DNA from: an uncultured Pseudoteredinibacter sp. | GTDB taxonomy: Bacteria > Pseudomonadota > Gammaproteobacteria > Pseudomonadales > Cellvibrionaceae | NCBI RefSeq assembly: GCF_947500695.1 | Contig: NZ_CANMSS010000001.1 | Coordinates: 806,001-870,000, forward strand | DNA: 64,000 nt | Direction: 5' to 3' | Part shown: positions 53,488 to 62,897 of the stretch, piece by piece | How positions within the stretch are numbered: the stretch's first letter is position 1 | How the letters are laid out: each line of letters begins with the position of its first letter | Notes under the pieces: generated by a model | Database searches by the model: none | Told to the model about the DNA's origin: nothing | The model's input: the letters and a program-made list of their open reading frames with translations, nothing else | Position numbers and translations under genes: made by a program

Positions 53488-53580
53488 ACGGCACTCCTAC
53501 AATAAATCTGGTTTTCACTTGCGCCCAAAGCGAGCGTCAAACGCTTAAAATTCTATAATTTCGTGGCTTACAGCGTACGC

Positions 53581-54414
53581 TCAGCCCCAGCTTTGCCAAA
53601 CAGGCTTAACGCCCTCCGGCAGAACTCCGCAGCAAGCAAGCTCTTGCCATGGCTGTTGCGGCTGATGAAAGTCACTGCCCAGTGAGCCAAGCAAGTCAAA
53701 TTCCTTGGCTAAGCCCAAAATATTCTGAGTCACATTAGCCTGCTGCTTACCGCTGACAATCTCAATGGCAGCTCCACCAGCCTCTTTAAAATCAGCACAC
53801 AGCTCGCGCAATTTGGTGCGGGTCAACTTGTACTTATCTGGATGAGCCAAAACCGCATGGCCACCTGCAGCTCGAATCCAGCCGCAAGCATCTTCTATAT
53901 CAGGCCACAAATTTTTAACATCGCCTGGCTTACCTGCACCCAAGTACTTTTTAAAGGCAAGATTAATCGTTCTTACATGCCCTTTTTCGACCAAAAACTG
54001 AGCAAAATGCGGGCGCCCAATAGTGCCTTTCCCGGCCTTTTGCTGCACCCAATGCAAACTGCCTTCAATACCAGCCTTGTGCAGCCTTTTCGCAATCGTC
54101 TCTGTTCGCAATTCGCGGCGCTGGCGCTGCTCTGCAACAGCGTCTAGCAACTGCTTATTGCTGGTGTCGACATTCAAGCCAACGATATGAATTCCACGCC
54201 CATTCCACTGGCAGGAGAACTCTATACCAGGGATGAGGTCTAAGCCGCAGCTACTCGCAGCGGCCTGAGCTTCCGCAATACCCGCTAAAGTATCGTGGTC
54301 AGTAAGTGCGAGCACGTTAACAGATTGCTCATATGCCCTCGACACCAGCTCAGAAGGGCTTAAAATACCGTCCGAGTAGTCACTGTGGCTGTGCAGGTCA
54401 TATATTTTGCTCAT
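53581..54414 (-). CDS. rnm: PHP-domain RNase AM / 3',5'-nucleotide phosphatase
   Basis: 277 aa. PHP fold with metal ligands in DLHSHSDYSDG, ALTDHDTLAGI, PGIEFSCQW, GRPHFAQFLVE, HAVLAHPDKY and GSDFHQP. Orthologue position of E. coli YciV/Rnm, which trims 5' ends of rRNA and degrades 3',5'-bisphosphonucleotides. Divergent from the VC0807-family gene across a tandem repeat. Confidence 0.9.
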   Translation of the reverse strand: MSKIYDLHSHSDYSDGILSPSELVSRAYEQSVNVLALTDHDTLAGIAEAQAAASSCGLDLIPGIEFSCQWNGRGIHIVGLNVDTSNKQLLDAVAEQRQRRELRTETIAKRLHKAGIEGSLHWVQQKAGKGTIGRPHFAQFLVEKGHVRTINLAFKKYLGAGKPGDVKNLWPDIEDACGWIRAAGGHAVLAHPDKYKLTRTKLRELCADFKEAGGAAIEIVSGKQQANVTQNILGLAKEFDLLGSLGSDFHQPQQPWQELACCGVLPEGVKPVWQSWG

Positions 54415-54462
54415 GTCGCTCCTAGGCTATAAGAGATAACGGCTATTGGCCGTTAAAACAGC

Positions 54463-54526
54463 AACATTGTACTGCGTTAACCTTGTACTGCGTTAACCTT
54501 GTATTGCGTTAACATTGTACCGCGTT
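54463..54526. repeat. four tandem 16-bp repeats in a divergent promoter region
   Basis: AACMTTGTAYYGCGTT repeated four times without gaps (each with at most two changes). Junctions form GTTAAC. Sits between rnm and the VC0807-family gene; regular spacing of ~1.5 helical turns suggests a regulator array. Confidence 0.85.
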
Positions 54527-54609
54527 AGCTAGGATAAAACACGAATCCCCACAGGCGCTCATTTTTTGAACGCCGACGTTTTCGTTTAACTAAGAATTAA
54601 GATGCCATT

Positions 54610-55380
54610 GTGAACATCAAAGAATCGAACCCAGCCGACAGCGGCGAAGCAAAAACCAGCGAGCCGTTAGCTACGCCGGTCGAGATCCCTGCCAATAAAC
54701 CAAAAAAAGAAAGCTTATTGGCCAATTTATTACTGAACATTGTCATCCCGACCTTAGTTCTTACCAAATTAAGCGGCGACGATTATCTAGGCACTAAGCT
54801 AGCTATCATTGTCGCATTAGCATTTCCGATTTTATATGGTGCTAACGATTTAATTCGCAACGGCAAGATTAACTTTTTCTCAGCCTTAGGGATCATCAGC
54901 GTAGCACTTACCGGCGGCATGAGCTTAATGGAACTGCCACCAGAATATATTGCTATCAAAGAGGCCGCCATTCCCGGCTTAATCGGCCTTGCTGTTTTGA
55001 TTTCCATAAAAACCAAATACCCATTAGTGCGAACGTTTTTATACAACGATAAATTTTTGCAAACGGATAAAGTTGAAGCGGCATTGCAAGAGCGCGGCAA
55101 AATGGATGACTTTAATAAAGCTATGCGTAACGCATCGATCATGTTGGCTAGCTCATTCTTTTTATCGTCCGCACTTAATTATATTTTGGCCAAGATGCTA
55201 CTCGTTAGTGAACCGGGCACCGAAGCCTTCAATGCTGAGTTAGGAAAAATGACCGCATTGAGCTTTCCGGTAATTGCTGTGCCGGCCACCATCATCATGA
55301 TGGGAACACTTTTTTACGTATTTCGATCTATCACGCGCTTATCAGGCTTAAGCCTAGATGACATCGTGGTAGATCAATAG
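54610..55380 (+). CDS. VC0807-family membrane protein
   Basis: 256 aa from a GTG (the only ATG upstream stops at once). A polar N-terminus (~1-35) then about six TM helices. [48 protein letters not shown] fit the VC0807/IspZ-like family of unknown function. 19 bases before yciI. Confidence 0.78.
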   Translation: MNIKESNPADSGEAKTSEPLATPVEIPANKPKKESLLANLLLNIVIPTLVLTKLSGDDYLGTKLAIIVALAFPILYGANDLIRNGKINFFSALGIISVALTGGMSLMELPPEYIAIKEAAIPGLIGLAVLISIKTKYPLVRTFLYNDKFLQTDKVEAALQERGKMDDFNKAMRNASIMLASSFFLSSALNYILAKMLLVSEPGTEAFNAELGKMTALSFPVIAVPATIIMMGTLFYVFRSITRLSGLSLDDIVVDQ

Positions 55381-55399
55381 ACGATCGACAAGGATAAAC

Positions 55400-55699
55400 A
55401 TGTATTACGCCATTATCAGCGAAGACATAGATAACAGCTTAGAGAAACGCTTAGCTGCAAGACCAGATCACCTAGCAAGACTTGAAGAATTAAAAGCGCA
55501 AGGCCGCTTATTAATTGCTGGCCCCCACCCTGCAATTGATAGTGACAACCCTGGCGAAGCCGGTTTCAGCGGCAGCTTAGTCGTTGCCGAGTTTGACAGC
55601 CTGGATGCAGCACAAGAATGGGCCGACCAAGACCCCTATGTGAGTGCCGGCGTCTACGCCAACGTCAAGGTAAAACCATTTAAGAAAGTATTGCCCTAA
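55400..55699 (+). CDS. yciI: YciI-family protein
   Basis: 99 aa ferredoxin-like fold. [67 protein letters not shown]. The conserved His/Asp pair of the family is present. Small hydrolase- or isomerase-like role, not defined. Confidence 0.93.
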   Translation: MYYAIISEDIDNSLEKRLAARPDHLARLEELKAQGRLLIAGPHPAIDSDNPGEAGFSGSLVVAEFDSLDAAQEWADQDPYVSAGVYANVKVKPFKKVLP

Positions 55700-55732
55700 C
55701 CGCCCCATTAAAATATCAAAAGAATTAAGAGC

Positions 55733-56419
55733 ATGACCCGAAACCAACTTGTAAAAATTGCCATAAGCAGTAGCGCCATTGCCAGCTGTTTGTTTGCCGT
55801 ACCCAGCTTTGCACAAGAATCCCGCTGGATATCCGACGTTCTTTATGTACCAATGCGCAAAGGGCCAAGTAATCAACACACCATTTTGCATCGCGGCCTA
55901 AAATCCGGCACTCGCTTAAGCCTGATTCAGAGCGAAGAAAACTGGAGCCAGGTAAAACTTGAAAACGGTGATATTGGCTGGGTACCAAATCAGTATCTTG
56001 CGGAAGAGCCCATTGCCGCACTAAAACTGGACAGTGCAGCCCAAAAGGCCCAGCGCAGCGATGAGCGCTATCAGCAAGCTGCCGCACAACTTAAGGTACT
56101 CAAGGACGAAAACGAAAGTTTAAAGAAACAGCTAAGCAATGCCGAGCAAGGCTCATCAGCATTGAGCAGCGAGCTAAACCAGATTAAACAGATCTCTGCG
56201 AACGCCATCGATCTAAATGACAACTACCAGCAACTGGCTAAAGATCACCAACTTTTACAAACCGAGCTTGATGTAGCCCAAGCTGAAAATGAACGCTTAA
56301 AAAAAGAAGATAGCCAAACGTGGTTTATGTATGGCGCCGCAGCGGTAGCACTCGGCGTGCTCATCACCTTGATCGTTCCGGCAATTCGCCCTCGTCGTCG
56401 CCACTCAGAGTGGGGTTAA
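55733..56419 (+). CDS. SH3-domain membrane protein (TIGR04211 type)
   Basis: 228 aa. Signal peptide (~1-27), bacterial SH3 domain (YVPMRKGPSNQHTILHRGLKSGT, WSQVKLENGDIGWVPNQYL), a long coiled coil (~105-190), one TM helix (~197-217) and a basic tail. Envelope protein; partner unknown. Start preceded by AAGA-GAGC region of moderate quality. Confidence 0.85.
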   Translation: MTRNQLVKIAISSSAIASCLFAVPSFAQESRWISDVLYVPMRKGPSNQHTILHRGLKSGTRLSLIQSEENWSQVKLENGDIGWVPNQYLAEEPIAALKLDSAAQKAQRSDERYQQAAAQLKVLKDENESLKKQLSNAEQGSSALSSELNQIKQISANAIDLNDNYQQLAKDHQLLQTELDVAQAENERLKKEDSQTWFMYGAAAVALGVLITLIVPAIRPRRRHSEWG

Positions 56420-56425
56420 GTCAAC

Positions 56426-57049
56426 ATGAAATCTTTCAAAAATTTGAAGCAATCTTTTTTCCTGATCGGCCTATGTATCAGCTTACTGTTCAGCGCTCAG
56501 GCCTGGAGCGAAAAGAGGCCACAGGTCAAACTGCAAACCACCATGGGTGATATCTATTTAGAACTTTACCCAGACAAATCCCCCATCGCTGTCGAAAATT
56601 TCTTGAAATATGTCGACCGACACTTCTATGACGGGCTAATCTTTCATCGCGTTATGCCGCGCTTTATGATTCAGACCGGTGGCTTTGGTTTTGATTTCAG
56701 CAAAAAAGAAACCGACGATCCCATTAAAAATGAATCCGCAAATGGGCTAAGCAATAGCTGCGGCAGTGTTGCCATGGCGCGCCTTGGTGACGACCCTGAT
56801 TCTGGCTCATCGCAGTTTTATATCAATGTTAATAACAATAAACACTTGGATATTGGCGATAACGAAGGCTATACCGTATTTGGTCGCGTTATCAAAGGCA
56901 TTCGCGTTGCCGAAGCCATTTCAGAATTACGCCGCGGCAAGCACTCCGGCCAGTTTAGTGATGCTCCGAATCAAACGGTTCAAATTATTAAAGCTACACG
57001 CGCCAAAGGCCAAAAAGTTTATAATACCAAGTGCGCAGCTATGCGCTAA
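56426..57049 (+). CDS. periplasmic peptidylprolyl isomerase (cyclophilin)
   Basis: 207 aa with a signal peptide (cleaved near AQAWS). Cyclophilin core: VKLQTTMGDIYLELYPDKSP, FYDGLIFHRVMPRFMIQTGG, GSVAMARLGDDPDSGSSQFYIN, YTVFGRVIKG. Arg and Phe of the active site are present. Folding helper in the periplasm. Ends at a terminator. Confidence 0.93.
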   Translation: MKSFKNLKQSFFLIGLCISLLFSAQAWSEKRPQVKLQTTMGDIYLELYPDKSPIAVENFLKYVDRHFYDGLIFHRVMPRFMIQTGGFGFDFSKKETDDPIKNESANGLSNSCGSVAMARLGDDPDSGSSQFYINVNNNKHLDIGDNEGYTVFGRVIKGIRVAEAISELRRGKHSGQFSDAPNQTVQIIKATRAKGQKVYNTKCAAMR

Positions 57050-57060
57050 GCCCCGCAAAC

Positions 57061-57087
57061 AAAAAGCGAGCCTTAAGCTCGCTTTTT
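57061..57087 (+). terminator. bidirectional terminator
   Basis: AAAAAGCGAGC / GCTCGCTTTTT, 5-base loop, between the cyclophilin and the convergent thioesterase gene. Confidence 0.9.
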
Positions 57088-57131
57088 GTTTAAGACTACA
57101 ACCTTAAGACGACAATCTTAGGACAACATTG

Positions 57132-57917
57132 CTAAGCACGAATAAACTGCGCCAACTGTCGTGATACCGCCACAAGATTATCATCCTCATCCCAAAGCTC
57201 ACCATCTTCCTGCAGCAAACTCTTACCTAAATACTTGCTATGAAAGCGAGCTTTAAGCCACTGGGATTTTGGAATGTCTTTAATATGGACACTCATTTCA
57301 ATAGTCGGCACCCAGCCCAAGGCACCGTGACTGACAAAAATAGACGGCGGACAGGTATCGCAGGCCATCATTAGAGAAGTAGCACTCCACTGCTCCACCG
57401 ATGGAATTCGCATCCAACCATAGATTTCAGAGAATTCTGCTGTATCACCCTTAGTCCATCCTGCAGTAGCTGGGTCTAAGCGCATTTCAACTTGATCAAA
57501 CACCGTTAAACCCGGCATACCCGCTCGGGTTTTGCATTCTTCTTTCGGGGCTAGATTCAAAAGCTTTTCTTCACCGTTATGCTCTTTCTCATAATCGGCC
57601 ATAAAGGTACCAAAGGCTTGCAAAACCACCCTATCACCCTGCCTTGCTGTCGCCTGCAAGCGATCAAACTGGCGACTCAGGGCGAATCGTTCCACCTGAA
57701 TATCTAAGGGTGCCAACTCTTGAGTTTTAGCGCTGTAGTTCACAGTAATCTGTACCGGCGCTGCCAATTTGGCATAGCGACTCATAGCTTCCCCGAGTAA
57801 AGCCATCAGATAACCGCCATTGGGCGCCGACATAATTGACCAGTTACTTGATACCTGGGCCCGATAGCAACCCTCTGAAATTTCTTCCAATTGGGTATCT
57901 GCTGCAAACTTATTCAT
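57132..57917 (-). CDS. acyl-CoA thioesterase (double hotdog)
   Basis: 261 aa from the ATG with GGAG five bases before it. Two hotdog repeats: NWSIMSAPNGGYLMALLGEAMSRY, FALSRQFDRLQATARQGDRVV in the first, and ALGWVPTIEMSVHIKDIP, GKSLLQEDGELWDEDDNLVAVSRQ in the second. TesB-like thioesterase; acyl-CoA range not known. Single gene. Confidence 0.85.
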   Translation of the reverse strand: MNKFAADTQLEEISEGCYRAQVSSNWSIMSAPNGGYLMALLGEAMSRYAKLAAPVQITVNYSAKTQELAPLDIQVERFALSRQFDRLQATARQGDRVVLQAFGTFMADYEKEHNGEEKLLNLAPKEECKTRAGMPGLTVFDQVEMRLDPATAGWTKGDTAEFSEIYGWMRIPSVEQWSATSLMMACDTCPPSIFVSHGALGWVPTIEMSVHIKDIPKSQWLKARFHSKYLGKSLLQEDGELWDEDDNLVAVSRQLAQFIRA

Positions 57918-58103
57918 AATCACTCCATCCATCTCATTCAGAAAAAATAACACGTTCCAGAACAGAACCCAGTGACAAAATCGCTAAAAGCACCAAGCAA
58001 TTTAAAGCTATTTGGTTAAAATTCCAAAATTAGATGGTGAAAACAGACAGCACAAAAATACCGCTCAAGCAGCGTGAGCAAACAAAATATTTTCAATAGA
58101 CAC

Positions 58104-58133
58104 AAAAAAGCCGGCAATTTAGCCGGCTTTTTT
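58104..58133 (-). terminator. terminator of the rpsP-rplS operon
   Basis: AAAAAAGCCGGC / GCCGGCTTTTTT hairpin with 6-base loop just after rplS. Confidence 0.9.
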
Positions 58134-58151
58134 GCAACACTTAAAAAGGGC

Positions 58152-58502
58152 TTAGTTAAGCTTCTCTTTAATACGAGCTGCCTTACCAGTCAAGTTGCGC
58201 AAGTAGTACAACTTAGCCTGACGAACATCACCACGACGCTTAACAGCAATGCTATCAACCAGTGGAGAATGCAGCTGGAAGGTACGCTCTACACCAACAC
58301 CGTGAGAAATCTTACGTACGGTGAAAGCAGAGTTCAAACCACGGTTACGCTTACCAATTACAACACCTTCAAAGGCCTGTAGACGCTCGCGGTTACCTTC
58401 TTTTACTTTAACTTGAACAACGATAGTGTCACCTGGAGCGAACTCAGGTACATCTTTTTTCAATTGTTCGTTATTCAATTCCTGAATAATTTTGCTGCTC
58501 AT
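58152..58502 (-). CDS. rplS: 50S ribosomal protein L19
   Basis: 116 aa, normal length. [85 protein letters not shown]. Last gene of the conserved rpsP-rimM-trmD-rplS operon. Confidence 0.98.
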   Translation of the reverse strand: MSSKIIQELNNEQLKKDVPEFAPGDTIVVQVKVKEGNRERLQAFEGVVIGKRNRGLNSAFTVRKISHGVGVERTFQLHSPLVDSIAVKRRGDVRQAKLYYLRNLTGKAARIKEKLN

Positions 58503-58576
58503 GATTGACTCCTCAAAAGTCAGTCTATTCTTGTCGCTTCACAGCGAGTCTATATCAATGTCAATTCGACATCAGT

Positions 58577-59335
58577 TCATAGTGTATCGAGATCGGCTTT
58601 AAATTCAGCCAGCAGCTTTAGCTGCTCCTCGTCTAACGATAACTTTTCCAATAGATCTGGCCGTCGCTGCCAGGTTCTACCCAATGATTGCTTGAGCCGC
58701 CATTGGCGAATTTTTTCATGGTTACCTGACAGCAAAACTGCAGGAACCGATTGCTCTTGAAAAACCTCTGGTCTGGTATAGTGCGGACAATCCAGCAAAC
58801 CATCACTGAAAGAGTCCTGCTCGGCCGATAACTGATGCCCTAAAGCACCCGGCAAAAGCCGAGTAATGGCATCAAGCATCACCATTGCCGCTAACTCACC
58901 GCCACTGAGAACATAATCTCCAATCGACCATTCAGCATCTACTTGAGCCTGAATAAGTCGTTCATCGACACCCTCGTAACGACCAGCCAACAACACTAGG
59001 TTGCCACTATCCGCTGCCGCAAATTGCTGCGCTGCGTCCTGATCAAAAACCCTGCCCTGAGGTGACATATACACCACCTGAGCAGATTGACCATCAGCTT
59101 GTGCCCAAGCCTTTGCTTCGCTAATTGCGTCACTGAGAGGCTGAATCATCATCAGCATCCCAGGGCCACCGCCGTAGGGGCGATCATCAACAGTTTGATG
59201 CCGGTCTTGGGTGTGCGCCCTTGGATTAAAACACCGTAAATCCAAAACGCCCTGCTCACAAGCTCGCCCGGATACACCGTAACGGCTTACTGCATCGAAC
59301 ATCTCAGGAAACAAAGTGACTACGGCAATGCGCAT
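58577..59335 (-). CDS. trmD: tRNA (guanine37-N1)-methyltransferase
   Basis: 252 aa SPOUT methyltransferase. [16 protein letters not shown], the knot region [27 protein letters not shown] and [28 protein letters not shown]. Methylates G37 of tRNAs reading CNN codons. 74 bases before rplS. Confidence 0.97.
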   Translation of the reverse strand: MRIAVVTLFPEMFDAVSRYGVSGRACEQGVLDLRCFNPRAHTQDRHQTVDDRPYGGGPGMLMMIQPLSDAISEAKAWAQADGQSAQVVYMSPQGRVFDQDAAQQFAAADSGNLVLLAGRYEGVDERLIQAQVDAEWSIGDYVLSGGELAAMVMLDAITRLLPGALGHQLSAEQDSFSDGLLDCPHYTRPEVFQEQSVPAVLLSGNHEKIRQWRLKQSLGRTWQRRPDLLEKLSLDEEQLKLLAEFKADLDTL

Positions 59336-59369
59336 ACCTGCCTCCTAAACTTAAACCACAAAACCGCTG

Positions 59370-59918
59370 TTAAAACTCAGGGTCCCAATCGACCCGAATT
59401 TCTTCAGCTTGCAAATCCACTGAGATCACAAACTGCCCTGGCACATAAGGTAACAAACGCTCTTTGTTATCAATACTGCCAAGTTCAGCCTTATCCCCTT
59501 TAACAACCAGCACATCATTTGCACCCGTTGCCATTAGCTTTTGCACTTTACCGAGCAACTGCGGCGAACCACCGTGCTCAGTAATAACCTTGAGCCCTAC
59601 TAGCTGATGCCAGTAATACTCACCATCTTCCAAGTCCGGTATTTGATTGCGCTCAACAGCAATATCAACCTTAGTAAAACCTTCTGCCAAGGTACGGTCA
59701 TCAACACCCTTAATGTGGGCGATCAAACCATTGCCGTGAGCCTTAAACTCATCAATCTCTACCGGCTTCACCCCATGGCGTGTTTTTAACCACCATGGAG
59801 AGTACTCAAATATGTTTTCCCGAGGCTCAGTATCAGAATGGATTTTCACCCAACCTTTAATACCAAATACCCCGTTAATACGCCCAACAGTAAGCAAATT
59901 TGACGACGAACTAGCCAT
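59370..59918 (-). CDS. rimM: ribosome maturation factor RimM
   Basis: 182 aa. N-terminal RimM beta-barrel (VGRINGVFGIKGWVKIHSDT) and PRC-barrel C-domain (YYWHQLVGLKV, ANDVLVVKG, LLPYVPGQFV). Assists 30S maturation at S19. In operon order after rpsP. Confidence 0.97.
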   Translation of the reverse strand: MASSSSNLLTVGRINGVFGIKGWVKIHSDTEPRENIFEYSPWWLKTRHGVKPVEIDEFKAHGNGLIAHIKGVDDRTLAEGFTKVDIAVERNQIPDLEDGEYYWHQLVGLKVITEHGGSPQLLGKVQKLMATGANDVLVVKGDKAELGSIDNKERLLPYVPGQFVISVDLQAEEIRVDWDPEF

Positions 59919-59932
59919 TGGACCAAACAGCC

Positions 59933-60178
59933 TTAAGCTGCCGCTACTTCTTTTAACAGCTTACGAACGCGATCAGAGATCTGGGCGCCTTGGCCTACCC
60001 AGTAATCAACACGCTCAGCATCTACACGTAGACGCTCTTCTTGACCACGAGCTACAGGGTTAAAGAAACCAACACGCTCTAGGTAACGACCGTCACGCGG
60101 ATTGCGAGAGTCAGTTACAGTCAAGTGATAAAAAGGACGCTTTTTAGAGCCACCACGGCTTAATCGAATGCTTACCAT
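59933..60178 (-). CDS. rpsP: 30S ribosomal protein S16
   Basis: 81 aa. [54 protein letters not shown]. Complete. First gene of the operon; 14 bases before rimM. Confidence 0.98.
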   Translation of the reverse strand: MVSIRLSRGGSKKRPFYHLTVTDSRNPRDGRYLERVGFFNPVARGQEERLRVDAERVDYWVGQGAQISDRVRKLLKEVAAA

Positions 60179-60282
60179 GTAAGTCTTCCTACTATATTTA
60201 CAATGTGCTGCCTCACGGCATGAACAATAGTCAGTACCTTCTTGAGCCAGCGAAACCGCTTATAGCCCGAAGAAGGCGCGGC

Positions 60283-60288
60283 ATTATA
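60283..60288 (-). promoter_or_regulatory. -10 box of the rpsP operon
   Basis: Minus-strand TATAAT followed by GCCGCGCC, ~105 bases before rpsP; the -35 is weak (TTTCTT). Leader RNA contains a GCGCC/GGGC-rich stretch. Confidence 0.55.
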
Positions 60289-60340
60289 CTGGAACTGGAG
60301 CAGCAAAGAAAGCCCACATAGCAAAGCTTTCAATAACGAA

Positions 60341-60362
60341 AAAGGCACCCTTAGGTGCCTTT
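60341..60362 (-). terminator. terminator after ffh
   Basis: Minus strand: AAAGGCACC, loop, GGTGCCTTT then more T, placed between ffh and rpsP. Confidence 0.85.
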
Positions 60363-60384
60363 CAGTATTCACTAGCCAGATGGT

Positions 60385-61794
60385 TTAACGGCCAAAGCCT
60401 GGAGGCAAGCCGCCACCTGGAGGCATACCGCCGGGTGGCATTCCACCGCCACCACCCATCATGCCGCCCAGGCCTCGCATCATCTTGGCCATACCACCGC
60501 CTTTCATCTTCTTCATCATCTTAGCCATCTGCTTGTGCTGCTTTAATAGACGGTTAAGATCCTGCATCTGGGTGCCTGAGCCAGCGATGATACGACGCTT
60601 ACGGGAGCCATTCAGCAAATCTGGATTACGACGCTCTGCTGGCGTCATCGAATTGATGATCGCCTCCATCTGGCCAAACTGCTTACCCATGGCGTTCTCA
60701 TCAACCATCTGGGACACATTGCCCATACCTGGCAATTTGTCCAGCATTGAGCCCATACCACCCATATTCTTCATCTGCTGGAACTGCTCTTTGAGATCTT
60801 CAAGATCGAACTTCTGACCCTTCTGAACCTTTTTAACCAGTTTTTCGGCCTTGGCCTTATCGATCTTCTGCTCAGCCTGCTCAATAAGTGACATAACGTC
60901 ACCCATACCGAGGATTCGACTGGCGATTCGATCAGGATGGAATGGCTCTAAGGCATCAACCTTCTCACCCACACCGATAAACTTAATTGGCTTACCGGTC
61001 ACCTGGCGCACAGATAAAGCCGCACCACCACGCGCATCACCATCAGCCTTGGTTAAGATCACACCAGTTAATGGCAAGGCCTCATTGAAAGCCTTGGCGG
61101 TATTTACCGCATCCTGACCAATCATGGCATCGATAACAAACAGCGTTTCTACCGGATTAATTGCTGCATGCAGGCCCTGAATCTCTTCCATCAAGGTATC
61201 GTCGATATGCAAGCGACCCGCAGTATCCACGATCACCACATCGATAAACTGCTTTTTCGCATGATCAATTGCAGCGGTGGCGATATCCACTGGCTTTTGC
61301 TCAGTAGTAGAAGGGAAAAACTCCACTTCGACTTCGCCAGCCAAGGTTTCCAGCTGCTGAATTGCCGCCGGACGATAAATATCCGCACTGACCACCAAAA
61401 CTTTTTTCTTCTCTCGCTCACGCAAGAAACGAGCTAGTTTCGCGACAGAGGTGGTTTTACCCGCACCCTGTAAGCCCGCCATCAACACCACAGCCGGTGG
61501 CTGTGCAGCTAGATTAAGAGACTCATTCGCAGCCCCCATCACATCGACAAGCTCTGTCTCTACGATCTTAAGAAACTGCTGACCAGGGTTTAAAGACTTA
61601 GCAACCTGAGAGCCAATAGCCTTGGAACGCACGCGATCCACAAAGGTCTTTACGACGGGCAGTGCAACATCGGCCTCCAGCAAGGCCTTGCGAACCTCGC
61701 GCAAGGTACTTTTAATATTGTCATCGGTGAGACGAGCCTTACCGGTAATACTCTTTAGCGAGTGGGAAAGACGATCACTTAAATTGTCGAACAT
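60385..61794 (-). CDS. ffh: signal recognition particle protein Ffh
   Basis: 469 aa from MFDNLSDRL; a longer frame of 22 codons lacks homology and overlaps the leader. N and G domains (GLQGAGKTTSVAKLA near 107, VVIVDTAGRLHID, TKADGDARGGAALS), then the Met-rich M domain with SGTQMQDLNRLLKQHKQM. The C-terminus is a Gly/Met/Pro tail (GGMMGGGGGMPPGGMPPGG). Targets membrane proteins with 4.5S RNA. Confidence 0.97.
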   Translation of the reverse strand: MFDNLSDRLSHSLKSITGKARLTDDNIKSTLREVRKALLEADVALPVVKTFVDRVRSKAIGSQVAKSLNPGQQFLKIVETELVDVMGAANESLNLAAQPPAVVLMAGLQGAGKTTSVAKLARFLREREKKKVLVVSADIYRPAAIQQLETLAGEVEVEFFPSTTEQKPVDIATAAIDHAKKQFIDVVIVDTAGRLHIDDTLMEEIQGLHAAINPVETLFVIDAMIGQDAVNTAKAFNEALPLTGVILTKADGDARGGAALSVRQVTGKPIKFIGVGEKVDALEPFHPDRIASRILGMGDVMSLIEQAEQKIDKAKAEKLVKKVQKGQKFDLEDLKEQFQQMKNMGGMGSMLDKLPGMGNVSQMVDENAMGKQFGQMEAIINSMTPAERRNPDLLNGSRKRRIIAGSGTQMQDLNRLLKQHKQMAKMMKKMKGGGMAKMMRGLGGMMGGGGGMPPGGMPPGGGLPPGFGR

Positions 61795-61883
61795 GGTGCT
61801 GTTACAACTCCGGCATAAAGGCGCTGCAGGCCTTTGGATTAATCTTTGATCAGCCGCCACAATGGCAGGCGCAAAAGAACGGC

Positions 61884-61912
61884 AGTATAACAGAGGGCAA
61901 TGCCTCGGTCAG
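61884..61912 (-). promoter_or_regulatory. promoter of ffh
   Basis: Minus strand: -35 CTGACC, 17-base spacer, -10 TATACT; ~80-base leader to the ffh ATG, which supports the shorter start. Confidence 0.6.
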
Positions 61913-62004
61913 CATAGAAACAGTGATAAAACTTCTCATTAAGCGCGCCTTATGACACACTTAGCGGCTGACCTTATGCGCTATAACGAAGGAAACTGCG
62001 ACTG

Positions 62005-62796
62005 ATGTCCACCACGGTAAGTTTAGTTCTCGCCATTGCCTGCTATTTAGGCATCTTTGCATTTATTATTGCCGAGATCAGACATCAGCATGCTGCTAAG
62101 CCCAAACACCTCCGCAGTCTACTTATCCCTGCACTACTGTTCCACGGCGCTGGCCTAGCCTTTCAGTTTATTGATGGTGGCGAGATTTCTCTCAGCTTTT
62201 TTAAAGTTCCCTCGCTGTTAGTTTGGCTGATCAACATCATCATTCTGATCAGTAGCCTCCGTAAGCCAACCTTAAATGTTTTATTGTTAGTTAGCCCAAT
62301 GAGCGTGATTGCCATTGCCTGCACCTTACTGTTTGGCGGTGACGAACAGAGTCTGCAACTTAATACAGCTACCAGCATCCATATCCTGCTGTCACTGCTG
62401 GCTTACAGTCTGCTCACCATTGCCACCATGCAAGCGCTTTTACTGGCCTATCAGAATCACCAGCTGCGCAGCAAACAGATTAGCGGAATGGTACGTTTGC
62501 TACCCCCACTGCAAACTATGGAAGCTCTATTGTTCGAATTGCTTTGGGTGGGTTTTGCACTATTAAGCATCTCGATTCTTACCGGCACATTCTTTGTGCA
62601 TGTCGACCCAGAGCAGGCTTTGGCTCACAAAGTCTTTTTCTCGGTCGCCTCTTGGCTAATTTATGCCACTCTACTATTCGGCCGACACTTTAAAGGCTGG
62701 CGCGGCAATACCGCCATACGGTTTACCCTAGGCGGCTTTATTGCCCTAATGCTGGCTTATTTTGGCAGCAAGCTGGTGGTAGAGCTGATTTTGTAG
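62005..62796 (+). CDS. ypjD: CcsA-like cytochrome c assembly membrane protein YpjD
   Basis: 263 aa, eight TM helices, of the cytochrome-c-assembly (CcsA/ResC) family: SIHILLSLLAYSLLTIATMQAL, ETMEALLFELLW-type segment (here LQTMEALLFELLWVGF), and HKVFFSVASWLIYATLLFGR. Divergent from ffh and before corB, as in E. coli (ffh-ypjD-yfjD). Probably haem or membrane-protein-linked; exact role open. Confidence 0.9.
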   Translation: MSTTVSLVLAIACYLGIFAFIIAEIRHQHAAKPKHLRSLLIPALLFHGAGLAFQFIDGGEISLSFFKVPSLLVWLINIIILISSLRKPTLNVLLLVSPMSVIAIACTLLFGGDEQSLQLNTATSIHILLSLLAYSLLTIATMQALLLAYQNHQLRSKQISGMVRLLPPLQTMEALLFELLWVGFALLSISILTGTFFVHVDPEQALAHKVFFSVASWLIYATLLFGRHFKGWRGNTAIRFTLGGFIALMLAYFGSKLVVELIL

Positions 62797-62897
62797 CACT
62801 GTAAGATCAGCCCCACTGAAGCCAACTTCAGGCTTGATTCTGCCAAAAGACTGCTTCACTATTGCACTTAATAATAGTGACTTAGGTTTTACCCTTC

